From the NCBI GenBank assembly GCA_947501615.1, contig CANMWK010000001.1, positions 310,001-374,000 on the forward strand: 64,000 nucleotides of DNA, in the 5' to 3' direction. This document shows, in pieces, positions 1 to 8,975 of this stretch. The notes beneath the pieces are model-generated. The model saw only the letters and a program-made list of their open reading frames with translations. It was not told where the DNA came from and did not search any database. How positions within the stretch are numbered: position 1 is the stretch's first letter; every line of letters starts with the position of its first letter. This stretch comes from an uncultured Tenacibaculum sp. GTDB lineage: Bacteria > Bacteroidota > Bacteroidia > Flavobacteriales > Flavobacteriaceae. Made by a program: the position numbers and the translations under genes.

Positions 1-656
1 TTGAAGTTGCTAAGGAATTTCAAGATGCAGGAATCGAATATTTACACGTAGTAGATTTAGATGGCGCTAAAGCCAGTAGGATAATCAACTACAAAGTTTT
101 AGAACAGATTGCGACTAAAACTTCCTTAAAAATTGATTTTGGAGGCGGATTAAAATCTGATGAGGATTTAAATATCGCTTTCGAATCAGGAGCAAATCAA
201 ATTACAGGAGGAAGTATTGCCGTAAAGAAACCAGAAGTATTTGAAAGCTGGATTCAAAAATACGGATCAGATAAAATCATTTTAGGAGCCGATTTTTATC
301 CAGACGATACAGGTGGGAAAATAGCAATAAGTGGTTGGCAAGAAGAAAGTAATTTAGCTTTACTACCTTTCATTCAAGGATATCAAGAAAAAGGAATCAG
401 TTATGTGATTTGTACAGATATTTCTAAAGATGGAATGTTACAAGGTCCAAGTTTCGGAACGTACGAAGAGATTTTGTCAGATCGAGCGGAGTCGATAGCT
501 AAACTAAACCTTATCGCTTCTGGAGGAATTTCTAATTTCGATGAATTACCAAAATTAGCTGAGTTAGGTTGTGAAGGTGTTATTATTGGTAAAGCCATTT
601 ACGAGAACAGAATTAGTTTAGCAGCACTAGAAAAATTTATAGTTTCAAATAATTAA
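1..656 (+). CDS. hisA: HisA, ProFAR isomerase (5' partial)
   Basis: This is the C-terminal ~217 residues of the (beta/alpha)8 isomerase that converts ProFAR to PRFAR in histidine biosynthesis; the N-terminus lies before the window. Reading from base 3 gives an uninterrupted frame. Family motifs visible are HVVDLDGAK near the visible start, IDFGGGLKS, the phosphate-binding [11 protein letters not shown] and the catalytic-side segment [14 protein letters not shown]. Length and order match HisA, and it is followed by hisF and hisIE on the same strand, so it belongs to a his operon running in from the left. HisF is homologous, but that gene is found separately just downstream, which settles the identity. 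Confidence 0.97.
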   Translation, partial: EVAKEFQDAGIEYLHVVDLDGAKASRIINYKVLEQIATKTSLKIDFGGGLKSDEDLNIAFESGANQITGGSIAVKKPEVFESWIQKYGSDKIILGADFYPDDTGGKIAISGWQEESNLALLPFIQGYQEKGISYVICTDISKDGMLQGPSFGTYEEILSDRAESIAKLNLIASGGISNFDELPKLAELGCEGVIIGKAIYENRISLAALEKFIVSNN

Positions 657-660
657 TGTT

Positions 661-1173
661 ATGAATGAAGAATTACTTAATGAATTCAAAGAGCAAATCA
701 TTTTTAGACTGGACGAAAGTTCAAGAATGAACATGAAATCTTTGGCTTTAATTTCAGAAGAAGATGTGTGGAAACGTTTTAATCAATCATCAAATAGTAT
801 TGGTAATTTGATTTTACATCTTTGCGGAAATATAACTCAGTATGCCATTGCTTCTCTAGGGAATAAAGAAGATCAAAGAAATAGAAATTTAGAGTTTTCA
901 ACAGAAGAAGGATATACAAAAGCAGCATTATTAAGTAAACTTTCAGCAACAGTACAAGAAGCAAAACGTACCATTTTAGAAGCTTCTCCAGAGGAATATT
1001 TAAGAAAAAGAGAAGTACAAGGTTTTAATTTTTCAGGAATAGGAATAGCTATACATGTTACAGAACATTATTCTTATCACACTGGTCAAATTGCATTTTG
1101 GATTAAGCAATTAAAAAATAAAGATCTTGGATTTTACGATGGTTTGGATTTAACAGTAAAAAATAAACAGTAA
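661..1173 (+). CDS. DinB-like (DUF1572-type) protein inside the his operon
   Basis: This 170-residue protein is predicted to be a four-helix bundle of the DinB/YfiT superfamily. The [12 protein letters not shown] segment (residues ~47-58) and the C-terminal [13 protein letters not shown] segment (~135-147) supply the histidines that usually bind one metal ion. The family includes thiol-dependent S-transferases and many proteins of unknown role; the substrate here cannot be read. It starts 4 nt after the hisA stop and ends 1 nt before the hisF start, so it is almost certainly co-transcribed with the histidine genes. A role in histidine synthesis is inferred from position only. Confidence 0.85.
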   Translation: MNEELLNEFKEQIIFRLDESSRMNMKSLALISEEDVWKRFNQSSNSIGNLILHLCGNITQYAIASLGNKEDQRNRNLEFSTEEGYTKAALLSKLSATVQEAKRTILEASPEEYLRKREVQGFNFSGIGIAIHVTEHYSYHTGQIAFWIKQLKNKDLGFYDGLDLTVKNKQ

Positions 1174-1174
1174 C

Positions 1175-1930
1175 ATGTTAACAAAAAGAATTATTCCTTG
1201 CTTAGATATAAAAAACGGAAGAACTGTAAAAGGTGTAAATTTCGTTAATCTAATAGATGCTGGTGATCCAGTTGTATTAGCTAAACAATATGCAGAAATA
1301 GGAGCAGACGAATTGGTGTTTTTAGATATTGCAGCTACGCTAGAAAACAGAGGAACTACTTTAGATATGGTAGAAAAAGTTGCCGCACAAGTAAATATTC
1401 CATTCACAGTTGGTGGAGGAATTTCTTCTGTAGAACATGTAGATGCATTATTAAAATGCGGAGCAGATAAAGTTTCTATTAATTCATCAGCAGTAAAAAG
1501 ACCAGAACTGGTAAATGAACTATCTCAAAAGTTCGGAAGTCAATGTGTAGTTGTAGCCATAGATGCAAAACAAATTGATGGAGAATGGAAAGTACATTTA
1601 GCAGGAGGAACGATTCCTACAGCATTAAATCTTTTCGATTGGGCAAAGGAAGTAGCAAAAAGAGGTGCTGGAGAAATCTTATTCACTTCTATGGATAACG
1701 ACGGAACTAAAGCAGGTTTTGCTAATAAAGCTTTAGCAAGGTTATCAGAAGAACTAAATATTCCAATTATAGCTTCTGGAGGTGCAGGTTCTGTACAACA
1801 TTTCGTAGATACCTTTATAGAAGGAAAATCAGATGCGGCATTAGCAGCTAGTGTTTTTCACTTCGGAGAAATACCAATTCCTGAGTTAAAACAAGAATTA
1901 AGAGATAAAAATATACCTGTTCGGTTATGA
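1175..1930 (+). CDS. hisF: HisF, imidazole glycerol phosphate synthase cyclase subunit
   Basis: HisF takes PRFAR and ammonia delivered by HisH and makes imidazole glycerol phosphate plus AICAR. The 251-residue length is typical. The N-terminal [16 protein letters not shown] contains the catalytic Asp11, [11 protein letters not shown] near residue 130 contains the second catalytic Asp, and the phosphate-binding loops GGGISS and ASGGAGS are intact. The gene starts 1 nt after the DinB-like gene. hisH is not in the window and presumably lies to the left. A palindromic repeat follows the stop codon. Confidence 0.98.
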   Translation: MLTKRIIPCLDIKNGRTVKGVNFVNLIDAGDPVVLAKQYAEIGADELVFLDIAATLENRGTTLDMVEKVAAQVNIPFTVGGGISSVEHVDALLKCGADKVSINSSAVKRPELVNELSQKFGSQCVVVAIDAKQIDGEWKVHLAGGTIPTALNLFDWAKEVAKRGAGEILFTSMDNDGTKAGFANKALARLSEELNIPIIASGGAGSVQHFVDTFIEGKSDAALAASVFHFGEIPIPELKQELRDKNIPVRL

Positions 1931-1960
1931 ATGAGTGTAATGTAATAAAGATAGTACTTT

Positions 1961-2091
1961 GTCAGTTCGAGTGATTTTTGATTATTTCGTTCTGTCGAAA
2001 TCATCAAAAATCGTATCGAGAACAATCTTGAATTACTTCTCGATATTAAATTATTTTTCATTCCATTACAAATAATTTCACTCGAAGTGAC
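1961..2091. repeat. Palindromic intergenic element with 14-bp terminal inverted repeats
   Basis: The left end reads GTCAGTTCGAGTGA and the right end is its reverse complement with one mismatch. Inside, bases 1965-1989 and 1996-2023 form a long imperfect hairpin. The element fills the hisF-cREC gap and has no coding capacity. The structure resembles REP/REPIN-type palindromes common in flavobacterial intergenic DNA; no second full copy was seen here. Confidence 0.7.
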
Positions 2092-2106
2092 AGTTAAAAT
2101 AGAAAA

Positions 2107-2448
2107 ATGAAAAAGAAAAAATTATTTCTAGATGATATTAGAACCATAGACATGGTTTACGATGCATCAGAAGAAAAAGACTATGATATTGTAAGAACTT
2201 ACGAAGCGTTTGTTGCTTACATAAAAGAAAATGGATTGCCTGATTTTATCAGTTTTGATAATGATCTTGGATTAGATAAAAATGGTGAAGTTGCTCTAGA
2301 TGGATATGCTGCTGCAAAGTGGTTAGTGTACGAATCTGGATTAGACTTATCAGAATTAAAATATAAAGTACATTCTGCAAATCCAGTAGCAGCAGAACAA
2401 ATAAGAGGATTATTAAATAATTATATCGAGTTTTTAAATAAAAAATAA
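2107..2448 (+). CDS. Cyclic-phosphate-processing receiver (cREC) domain protein
   Basis: The 113-residue protein is a single receiver-like domain. It begins KKLFLDDIR, where the paired aspartates match the acidic pocket of response regulators, and continues with ISFDNDLG (~residues 48-55), DGYAAAKWLV and the C-terminal VHSANPVAAEQIRGLL. These are the landmarks I recall for the stand-alone cREC family that comparative genomics links to RNA-repair and cyclic-phosphate systems. It has no output domain. It sits between hisF and hisIE on the same strand, separated from hisF by the palindromic element. A histidine-pathway role is inferred only from location. Confidence 0.75.
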   Translation: MKKKKLFLDDIRTIDMVYDASEEKDYDIVRTYEAFVAYIKENGLPDFISFDNDLGLDKNGEVALDGYAAAKWLVYESGLDLSELKYKVHSANPVAAEQIRGLLNNYIEFLNKK

Positions 2449-2465
2449 ATGTTAGTTGGTTAAAA

Positions 2466-2495
2466 TTTTCGGTGATTGAGTTTATCGAAATCAAA
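2466..2495. repeat. Short palindromic remnant before hisIE
   Basis: TTTCG and CGAAA flank a GATTGAGTTTAT core just upstream of hisIE. It resembles one arm of the palindromic elements common between flavobacterial genes. An upstream in-frame start for hisIE would fall inside it, which argues for the later ATG. Confidence 0.4.
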
Positions 2496-2529
2496 AGAAA
2501 ATTATTCCAAAAACAACAAAAACATAAAA

Positions 2530-3117
2530 ATGAAAATAGATTTTACGAAAAGCAGTGATGGGTTAGTACCTGTTGTGGTTCAAAACAATAATACTTTACA
2601 AGTTTTAATGTTAGGTTACATGAACCAAGAAGCATTTGAAAAAACTGAAAAAGAACAAGTAGTTACCTTTTTTAGTCGAAGTAAAAACAGATTATGGACC
2701 AAAGGTGAATCGAGTGGGAATTTTTTACACGTAAAAGATATTCAAATCGATTGTGATAATGATACAGTATTAATCAAAGCAGATCCTAAAGGCCCAACTT
2801 GTCATAAAGGCGATACCTCTTGTTTTGCTGAAGAAACTCCTAAAGGTTTCTTATATGAGTTAGAGCAAATCATTCACGATAGAATTGATAACAACGTTGA
2901 ATCTTCTTATACAAACAAGTTATATAAAAGAGGAATTAATAAAGTGGCACAAAAAGTAGGTGAAGAAGCAGTTGAATTAGTTATTGAAGCTAAAGACGAT
3001 AACGACGAGTTATTTACAAATGAAGCTGCAGATTTAATGTACCACTATATTATTTTATTAAAAGCAAAAGGATTTACGTTGAAAGACATTGAAGCTGTTT
3101 TAAAAAGCAGGCATTAA
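2530..3117 (+). CDS. hisIE: HisIE, bifunctional PR-AMP cyclohydrolase / PR-ATP pyrophosphatase
   Basis: This fused enzyme performs the second and third steps of histidine synthesis. The N-terminal HisI half carries FFSRSKNRLWTKGE and the metal-binding run GPTCHKGDTSCF. The C-terminal HisE half carries NKVAQKVGEEAVELVIEAK and NEAADLMYHYIILL, a MazG-like helical pyrophosphatase. I chose the ATG at 2530 because it begins KIDFTKSSDGLVPVVVQ like other HisI proteins; the in-frame start at 2476 would add 18 residues encoded by palindromic repeat sequence. A clear terminator follows, so this is the last gene of the his operon. Confidence 0.96.
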   Translation: MKIDFTKSSDGLVPVVVQNNNTLQVLMLGYMNQEAFEKTEKEQVVTFFSRSKNRLWTKGESSGNFLHVKDIQIDCDNDTVLIKADPKGPTCHKGDTSCFAEETPKGFLYELEQIIHDRIDNNVESSYTNKLYKRGINKVAQKVGEEAVELVIEAKDDNDELFTNEAADLMYHYIILLKAKGFTLKDIEAVLKSRH

Positions 3118-3143
3118 GTAGATAAAAAAACAAAAATAAATTA

Positions 3144-3178
3144 AAATACTACGAAAATACTTTCGTGGTATTTTTTTT
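3144..3178 (+). terminator. Intrinsic terminator of the his operon
   Basis: A 13-bp stem with one G-T pair (AAATACTACGAAA against TTTCGTGGTATTT), a 4-nt loop and a run of T directly after the hisIE stop. Confidence 0.9.
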
Positions 3179-3238
3179 ATGGATGATGATTACTTTTACT
3201 ATTAAAATGTCCAAAACTCTATAAAAACAACTCAATTA

Positions 3239-3985
3239 ATGCATCATTATTATTCTTACAAAAAAGAGATTAGTTACACAGGTAAAAATTTTATTGAGGA
3301 TATAAAACCAACTTCAAAAGATAGTGTTATTGAGTTTTCAGATGAAAAAATTATTATTAAACGAGAAAGGTGGTACTTAAAAATTTGGTTAAATTTTAAT
3401 TATAAAGTACTTATTGGATTGGTCATAGTTTTTATGTTGTTGAGTTTGTTTGAGGATAATAACAAAGAAATTATTGATGAATTTACCTCTTTATTATGGT
3501 ATCCTTTAGTACTGTACGTGATTGTTAATGTAATACTACTAATCTTAGTGTTTTTCCCTCCAAAAAAGGAAATCATATTCGATCGTCTTAATGGTATAAT
3601 TAGTTTACCTAGAAAATTTTCTAAAAAAAATAAAATTTTAAAACTAAGAACACTCGAAGGAGGATATACGCATAGATATTCGAATGGTATAGAAGACAAT
3701 GACGAAAATTCAACTACTACTTTCTATTTAAAAGACAAGTACGACGATTTTAAATATAAATATAAAAAGGTGACAGAATTTAACACCATTATTTCTTCAT
3801 CATTTAATGGATTATGGAGCTTTATTTTATGGTATATGGATAAAAACAGACCCTTACCTTATGATGAAGCATTTGATAAATTCAGAAATAAAGATTATCA
3901 AAGAAGAAAAAATGAAGGTTTTCCTGCCCCTTTAATTGCTAGTGCTATTAAAATTGAAGAAAAAGGATTGAATTTTTACAACTAA
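3239..3985 (+). CDS. Hypothetical two-TM membrane protein
   Basis: I do not recognise this 248-residue protein. It has a hydrophilic ~55-residue N-terminus, a first membrane segment (VLIGLVIVFMLLSLF), a short acidic loop, a second membrane segment (WYPLVLYVIVNVILLILVFF) and a cytoplasmic-looking C-terminal ~130 residues rich in Lys, Asp and Tyr. After the second helix comes a PPKKEIIFDRLNGIISLPR strand-like stretch reminiscent of small bacterial PH-like domains, which is only an impression. It lies 14 nt before the MORN-type lipoprotein gene on the same strand, so the two may be co-transcribed. Confidence 0.65.
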   Translation: MHHYYSYKKEISYTGKNFIEDIKPTSKDSVIEFSDEKIIIKRERWYLKIWLNFNYKVLIGLVIVFMLLSLFEDNNKEIIDEFTSLLWYPLVLYVIVNVILLILVFFPPKKEIIFDRLNGIISLPRKFSKKNKILKLRTLEGGYTHRYSNGIEDNDENSTTTFYLKDKYDDFKYKYKKVTEFNTIISSSFNGLWSFILWYMDKNRPLPYDEAFDKFRNKDYQRRKNEGFPAPLIASAIKIEEKGLNFYN

Positions 3986-3999
3986 AACATGTACAAGTA

Positions 4000-5709
4000 A
4001 TGCTAAAAAGAATAGTTATATATTTTGTTTTAATAACCAATGTTTCATGTTCTCAGAATACAAATAAAGAACAAATTTTTTTTGAAGACTTTTCGCTTAA
4101 ATCAGAAGGAGTAATCTTAAATGGAAAAAAAGAAGGAGAATGGAACTATTATGATGAAAAGCAGCATAATTATGCCATTATTACCTATAAAGCTGATAAA
4201 AAAGAAGGTAAAGCTAAGTATTTTTATGAAGATGGTAGTGTAGCTAAAATTACAAATTATAAAAACGATACTATTAAAGTAGGCGAGTTTAAAGAGTTCT
4301 ATACTAATGGAAAACAGCAGTCTTATGGAAATTATGATGAAAAAGGAGAAAAAGTTGGAGAATGGAAATGGTTTTATGAAAATGGTAAAATAGAAATAAT
4401 AGGTACTTACAATAAGGAAAATGAACGTGTTGGTAAATGGGAGTGGTACTTTGAAAACGGAAAACTAGAGGAACAAAAATTTTATACCGAGAATAATAAA
4501 CCTACAGGTATCTGGGTAGAATATAGAAATGATGGAAGTCTGTATTCAAAAGCAGACTTTAACAAACAGATTTATGAAGTATTTTATGATGATAAAAAAA
4601 CAAAAGCAGTCCAAGGTACTTTTAAAAACAGTGAACCTCATGGGAAATGGTTGTATTATCATAAAGATGGTACAATAAGAGGTGAAATCAATTATGTAGA
4701 AGGACAGTTAAAGGGAGATTATTTTTTTCAAAATGAAGAGAAAAAAATATATAAAAAATTCACACATTTAACGGATAGTACGTTTACAGGTAATTATATA
4801 GAGTATTATGAAAACGGAAATCTTAAATTTCAAAGAGAATATGATAAAAAAGGAAATGCTGTAGGAATTTGGGAATCTTATTTTGAAAATGGTAAAATGG
4901 AGAGTCGTAAACAATACGATTCGAATAATAAAGCAAAAGGGGAATGGAAAGAATATTTTTCTAACGGACAGTTAAAAGTAGTTACTGAATTTCCTAATGG
5001 GAAGCATAAGGTTTATAATGAAAATGGTGTATTAATGATTGAAGGAAAAATGAAAAATTATAAATCTTATGGAAAGTGGAAGAAATACTTTGTAGATGGA
5101 GATATACAAGCTATTAGTAATTATCCTAACGGGAAACACATAGAGTATGATTATAGAGATGATAGATACATTAAAGCTAAAGGAGGTTTTAAAGATAGTA
5201 AAGAAGAAGGGAAATGGACTTTTTTTCATAGCAATGGAGCTATAGATGAAGAAGGACAAATGAGTAATGGGAAAAAAGAGGGTGAATGGAAAATGTATTA
5301 TAACGATGGTACTATTTTTAAATCATCTATATATAGAAATAATAAAATCATAAGTGAGGAATATTATGTAAAAGAAGGAAATAAAGTTTACATAAATTTA
5401 AGAACTAAAGTCAATCAAGAAGGGGATTATGAGTGTGAAAAATATTATCCAACAGGTGAGTTGTTAGCAACAGGTAAAGCAGAGGCTATAAACCTTCGTC
5501 CTATAGAAAGATGGGAGTACTTTTCTAAAGAGGGAAAAATAACTGTAATAGAATATATATCACCATTGTATATAACAATGCGAAAAGAGTTTTATGATAA
5601 TGGGAATTTAAAATCGATAAAATTTTATGATATAGGGGGGATACAAATAGGAAAGTATAGGGAGTTTGATACAAATGGAAAATTAAAAAAAGAAGGAATA
5701 GTAGAATAA
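4000..5709 (+). CDS. MORN-variant (YwqK-type) repeat lipoprotein
   Basis: The protein has 569 residues and a lipoprotein signal peptide: a hydrophobic stretch ending NVSC, with Cys18 as the likely lipidated residue. The rest is a long array of MORN-variant repeats (PF07661 type) of the form G-x-W-x-x-Y-x-x-N-G, roughly every 22-25 residues, for example GEWKWFYENGKIE and GKWEWYFENGKLE. Such proteins are abundant in Bacteroidota and are often auto-annotated as YwqK family antitoxins, but no toxin partner is visible, so that label is not supported. The repeats probably form an elongated beta surface on the outside of the cell or in the periplasm. No ligand can be inferred. Confidence 0.85.
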   Translation: MLKRIVIYFVLITNVSCSQNTNKEQIFFEDFSLKSEGVILNGKKEGEWNYYDEKQHNYAIITYKADKKEGKAKYFYEDGSVAKITNYKNDTIKVGEFKEFYTNGKQQSYGNYDEKGEKVGEWKWFYENGKIEIIGTYNKENERVGKWEWYFENGKLEEQKFYTENNKPTGIWVEYRNDGSLYSKADFNKQIYEVFYDDKKTKAVQGTFKNSEPHGKWLYYHKDGTIRGEINYVEGQLKGDYFFQNEEKKIYKKFTHLTDSTFTGNYIEYYENGNLKFQREYDKKGNAVGIWESYFENGKMESRKQYDSNNKAKGEWKEYFSNGQLKVVTEFPNGKHKVYNENGVLMIEGKMKNYKSYGKWKKYFVDGDIQAISNYPNGKHIEYDYRDDRYIKAKGGFKDSKEEGKWTFFHSNGAIDEEGQMSNGKKEGEWKMYYNDGTIFKSSIYRNNKIISEEYYVKEGNKVYINLRTKVNQEGDYECEKYYPTGELLATGKAEAINLRPIERWEYFSKEGKITVIEYISPLYITMRKEFYDNGNLKSIKFYDIGGIQIGKYREFDTNGKLKKEGIVE

Positions 5710-5741
5710 TACTTTTGTACACAAATATTCTTAAATAAAAG

Positions 5742-6314
5742 ATGTGTATGAAAGTAAAACTTTGGACGATTCAAAATGAAAAAGGTTGGAATGAACTTCA
5801 AACGAAAGGGGTTTTAATTCCAGAGGGAAAACATATTGATTTCCCAGAATGGAAAGAAGGTTATTTTTGGTTAAAATCTCAAATGATTCAAAGAATTGGT
5901 CCACCTAAACATAAACATCAATTTCCAATTTGGGCTTGGTTCCAATATGAGGATAAAAACAAAAGAAAGCCAGATTTACGAAAATCAGGACATTTACCTT
6001 CAGGAGAAATAGGATATCGTATAGAAATAGAAAAAGAAGAAAGTGAAATTTTATTATCAGATTTTGTGTTGTGGCATTGGCCTTTATGCTATAAAGATTA
6101 TATAGGGAATTCAGAAGAAGAAGCAATTAAAGTTGATAAAGAAGAAATAGTTTACTCGGAAGATGAAATAAAGAAAAGTTGGGAGAAAATTTTCGATATG
6201 AATTTTGATGTAGAATATTATATCTTACCCTTTGCAGAAAAAAAAATCCAAGTAACTTTCTGGGATTTAAAAATTGAAGATGTTATTAAAGTAGATAAAT
6301 TTACAGCTAGATAG
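5742..6314 (+). CDS. DUF3841 family protein
   Basis: The 190-residue protein begins KVKLWTIQNEKGWNELQTKG, followed by EWKEGYFWLKSQMIQRIGPP and PIWAWFQYEDKNKRKPDLR, the hallmark segments of DUF3841 as I recall it. Aromatic residues are conserved throughout; there is no signal peptide or membrane segment. Function is unknown. Two ATG codons are possible (5742 and 5748); the second gives the usual MKVKLW start. The gene stands alone, convergent with the OYE-family gene on the other strand. Confidence 0.8.
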   Translation: MCMKVKLWTIQNEKGWNELQTKGVLIPEGKHIDFPEWKEGYFWLKSQMIQRIGPPKHKHQFPIWAWFQYEDKNKRKPDLRKSGHLPSGEIGYRIEIEKEESEILLSDFVLWHWPLCYKDYIGNSEEEAIKVDKEEIVYSEDEIKKSWEKIFDMNFDVEYYILPFAEKKIQVTFWDLKIEDVIKVDKFTAR

Positions 6315-6343
6315 ATACCTAACCTTAATAACATCTTTAAATA

Positions 6344-7561
6344 TTATTTCCTAGTCAGTTTAAACTTAAAAATTAAGAACAGGTAATTAAAGAATACAAA
6401 CCAAGCACTTAGTTTTAAATTCGGTTTTTTACCTAGACCTAAACGTTTTATTTGAGCTTCGTACCAAATAATATTCATCATTCCATCAATACCTTTCACT
6501 CCAGTTTTATTGATGTTTACTCCAAAATTTGCTCTGCTTTCTTCTAAAATCTCATTTCCAATATTAGGAAACAAAGTAAAAGGACGCGCTAATCCAACTA
6601 TGTCTAATTCTTCAGATGCTATAGCTTCTTGCATTACAGAAACGGTTCTAAATCCTCCAGTTAACATTAAAGGAGTTTTAGTTATAGCTCTTGCTTTTTC
6701 GATATAATCAATAAAATAAGCTTCTCTTTCTTTAGTGCTTTGCTTACGATTTCCCATCATCATTGCAGGAGCTTCATAAGTTCCGCCAGAAATTTCAATT
6801 AAATCAATTCCTGCTTCAGAAAGTAGTTCAATTACTTTCATGGAATCTTCCTCACTAAATCCGCCTTTTTGAAAATCAGCAGAGTTTAATTTAATTCCAA
6901 TAGGAAAATCTGTACCTACTTGTTTTCTAATTTCTTTATAAACTTCCAGTACAAATCGTGCTCTTTTTTCTAAACTTCCTCCCCAATCATCTTCACGGAC
7001 ATTAGCGTAAGGCGATAAAAACTGACTTACTAAATATCCATGAGCTCCATGAATTTGAACTCCTCCAAAACCAGCTTCTTTTAAAATAGCTGCTGTTGTT
7101 CCGAAACGTTTAATAATATCTTCAATTTCTTCATGTGTTAAAGCTTCAGGAATCTTAGTTGTCGCTTTTTTTCTTCCTTTAGATTTTAAAGGAATTGCAG
7201 ACGGAGCTTTTAAAACACTATTAATTTGATCCATCGCTTGTCGCCCAGGATGATTAATTTGCGCCCAAAGTTGTGTGTTTGTTCCTTGTACAGCATTTGC
7301 CCATTCTTGTAATTTTTCGAAATGACGTTTGTCTTCTACAACTACATTCATAGGTTCACCAAGAGCTTTACTATCAATGATAACATTACCCGTAATTAAT
7401 AATCCAGAACCACTTTTTGCCCATTTTTTATAAGCATTTATTAAAACTAGTGTTGGTTCGTGAGTTTTATTAGATAAGTTTTCACTCATTGCAGATTTAG
7501 CAATTCTATTAGCTAATACAGTTCCGTTAGGAAGCGTAAGTTGATCTTGTAGTGTAGTCAT
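6344..7561 (-). CDS. NADH:flavin oxidoreductase, Old Yellow Enzyme family
   Basis: The 405-residue protein is an FMN-dependent TIM-barrel ene-reductase. Visible landmarks are the N-terminal LPNGTVLANRIAKSAMSE, the INHPGRQ segment, the active-site HGAHGYLVSQFLSP, the NVREDDWGGSLEKRARF signature and a late GGFRTV phosphate-binding loop. The likely reaction is NAD(P)H-dependent reduction of activated C=C bonds; the physiological substrate cannot be told. The C-terminal ~20 residues are strongly hydrophobic (FVFFNYLFLIFKF), which could anchor it to a membrane and is not typical of soluble OYEs. It is divergent from the methyltransferase gene. Confidence 0.93.
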   Translation of the reverse strand: MTTLQDQLTLPNGTVLANRIAKSAMSENLSNKTHEPTLVLINAYKKWAKSGSGLLITGNVIIDSKALGEPMNVVVEDKRHFEKLQEWANAVQGTNTQLWAQINHPGRQAMDQINSVLKAPSAIPLKSKGRKKATTKIPEALTHEEIEDIIKRFGTTAAILKEAGFGGVQIHGAHGYLVSQFLSPYANVREDDWGGSLEKRARFVLEVYKEIRKQVGTDFPIGIKLNSADFQKGGFSEEDSMKVIELLSEAGIDLIEISGGTYEAPAMMMGNRKQSTKEREAYFIDYIEKARAITKTPLMLTGGFRTVSVMQEAIASEELDIVGLARPFTLFPNIGNEILEESRANFGVNINKTGVKGIDGMMNIIWYEAQIKRLGLGKKPNLKLSAWFVFFNYLFLIFKFKLTRK

Positions 7562-7647
7562 TAGGTCGATTAAAATAGTATGTAATTTACTGAGTTCTTA
7601 AAAATACTTAATACATCTAAATTACTCAGATATAAAATGAAAAAGTT

Positions 7648-7679
7648 TTGAGAATAGTTTTCATGAATACCTATTTTTG
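7648..7679 (+). promoter_or_regulatory. Bacteroidota-type promoter for the methyltransferase gene
   Basis: TTG at 7648-7650, a 21-nt spacer and TATTTTTG at 7672-7679 match the TTG / TAnnTTTG pattern known in Bacteroidota; the start codon is at 7705. Confidence 0.65.
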
Positions 7680-7704
7680 TGGTTCATTTTTTAGTGAATG
7701 ATTT

Positions 7705-8934
7705 ATGAAGTTTAGCGAACATATTGTATCTAATTATACACCTAAAAACCTTGCTGTAAAACTTTCTAGTAAAGGAGAACAACATGTAATTAAAAAACAT
7801 CCTTGGGTATTTTCAAATAGTATTGAAAAGATTAGTAATGAACCTAAAACTGGTGATTTAGCTATTATTTTTAGTAAGAAAAGAAATAAGGTTGTTGGCA
7901 TTGGTTTGTATGATGCAGATTCACCAATTCGAATAAAAGTAATTCACAATGAAAATGAAAAAGCTACGATAAATGTTGCGTTTTTTCAGACTAAAATCCA
8001 AAAAGCTTATAACAAGCGCCAAAAATTATTAGAAACGAATACTAATAGTTATCGACTTATTTTTGGTGAGAATGATGGATTTCCATCTTTAATTGCCGAT
8101 GTATATGCCAATGTTTTGGTAGTGAAATTGTATTCTGAAATTTGGTTACCTTTTTTACAAGATATATTACAAAGTTTACAGCAAGTTTCTAAAGCGAAAA
8201 CTGTAGTAATTCGTTTAAGTAGAAATGTAGAGAAATCTACAAATCATAATTTGAAAGACGGAGAAGTAGTTTACGGAGTTTTAGAAGATGAGGTAGTACA
8301 ATTTGTAGAGCACAATGTGAATTTTTCTGCAAATGTGATAAAAGGACATAAAACAGGATATTTTTTAGATCATAGAGCAAATAGAAAACGAGTAGGAGAG
8401 TTGAGTAAAGGGAAAACAGTGTTAGATGTGTTTTCGTATGCCGGCGGATTTTCAGTTCATGCGTTATACAATCAAGCAAAAGAAGTAACCAGTTTGGATA
8501 TTAGTAAACAAGCTTTACAAATTGCTGTTGAAAATGGAAAACAAAATGATTACTCTGGAGTTCATAAAACTATAGCTGGTGATGCTTTTGAAGAATTACG
8601 TAAGTTAATTCAACAGAATGTAAAGTTTGATGTTGTCGTTATTGATCCACCAAGTTTTGCGAAACAAGCCTCAGAAATCGATTTGGCAATAAAGAAATAT
8701 AAACAATTAGCGAAATTAGGAGTACAACTTACAGCTAAAAACGGACTGTTAGTATTGGCTTCTTGTTCGTCTAGAGTAGTTGCTGAGGTATTTTTTAATA
8801 GTAACGAAGAGATTTTAAATACTTCCAAAAGGAGGTTTAAAACTATCTCTAAAACATATCACGATATAGATCATCCCATAGGTTTTCCAGAAGGTGCCTA
8901 TTTAAAATGTGGGTATTATCAATTTTTAGATTAA
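7705..8934 (+). CDS. Class I SAM-dependent rRNA methyltransferase, RlmI-like
   Basis: The 409-residue protein follows the RlmI/YccW layout: an N-terminal PUA-like domain (residues ~15-90, containing KHPWVFSNSIEKI), a linking segment and a Rossmann-type methyltransferase. The SAM motif I is VLDVFSYAGGFSVHAL, and motif IV is VVIDPPSFAKQ. RlmI methylates C5 of a cytidine in 23S rRNA in E. coli; the exact target here is inferred by family only. It has its own promoter and is followed by the EamA gene after 41 nt. Confidence 0.9.
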   Translation: MKFSEHIVSNYTPKNLAVKLSSKGEQHVIKKHPWVFSNSIEKISNEPKTGDLAIIFSKKRNKVVGIGLYDADSPIRIKVIHNENEKATINVAFFQTKIQKAYNKRQKLLETNTNSYRLIFGENDGFPSLIADVYANVLVVKLYSEIWLPFLQDILQSLQQVSKAKTVVIRLSRNVEKSTNHNLKDGEVVYGVLEDEVVQFVEHNVNFSANVIKGHKTGYFLDHRANRKRVGELSKGKTVLDVFSYAGGFSVHALYNQAKEVTSLDISKQALQIAVENGKQNDYSGVHKTIAGDAFEELRKLIQQNVKFDVVVIDPPSFAKQASEIDLAIKKYKQLAKLGVQLTAKNGLLVLASCSSRVVAEVFFNSNEEILNTSKRRFKTISKTYHDIDHPIGFPEGAYLKCGYYQFLD

Positions 8935-8975
8935 TTTATGCATTTTGATATTAGAATAAGCATTACCTTAGACCA

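Noticed and set aside
2476..2529. Longer N-terminus for HisIE
   Set aside because: The extra codons lie in palindromic repeat sequence, are rich in Ser/Lys/Asn and precede the conserved HisI start.
4000..5709. YwqK antitoxin function for the MORN-variant lipoprotein
   Set aside because: It carries a lipoprotein signal and no toxin-like gene adjoins it; the antitoxin label is a database habit.
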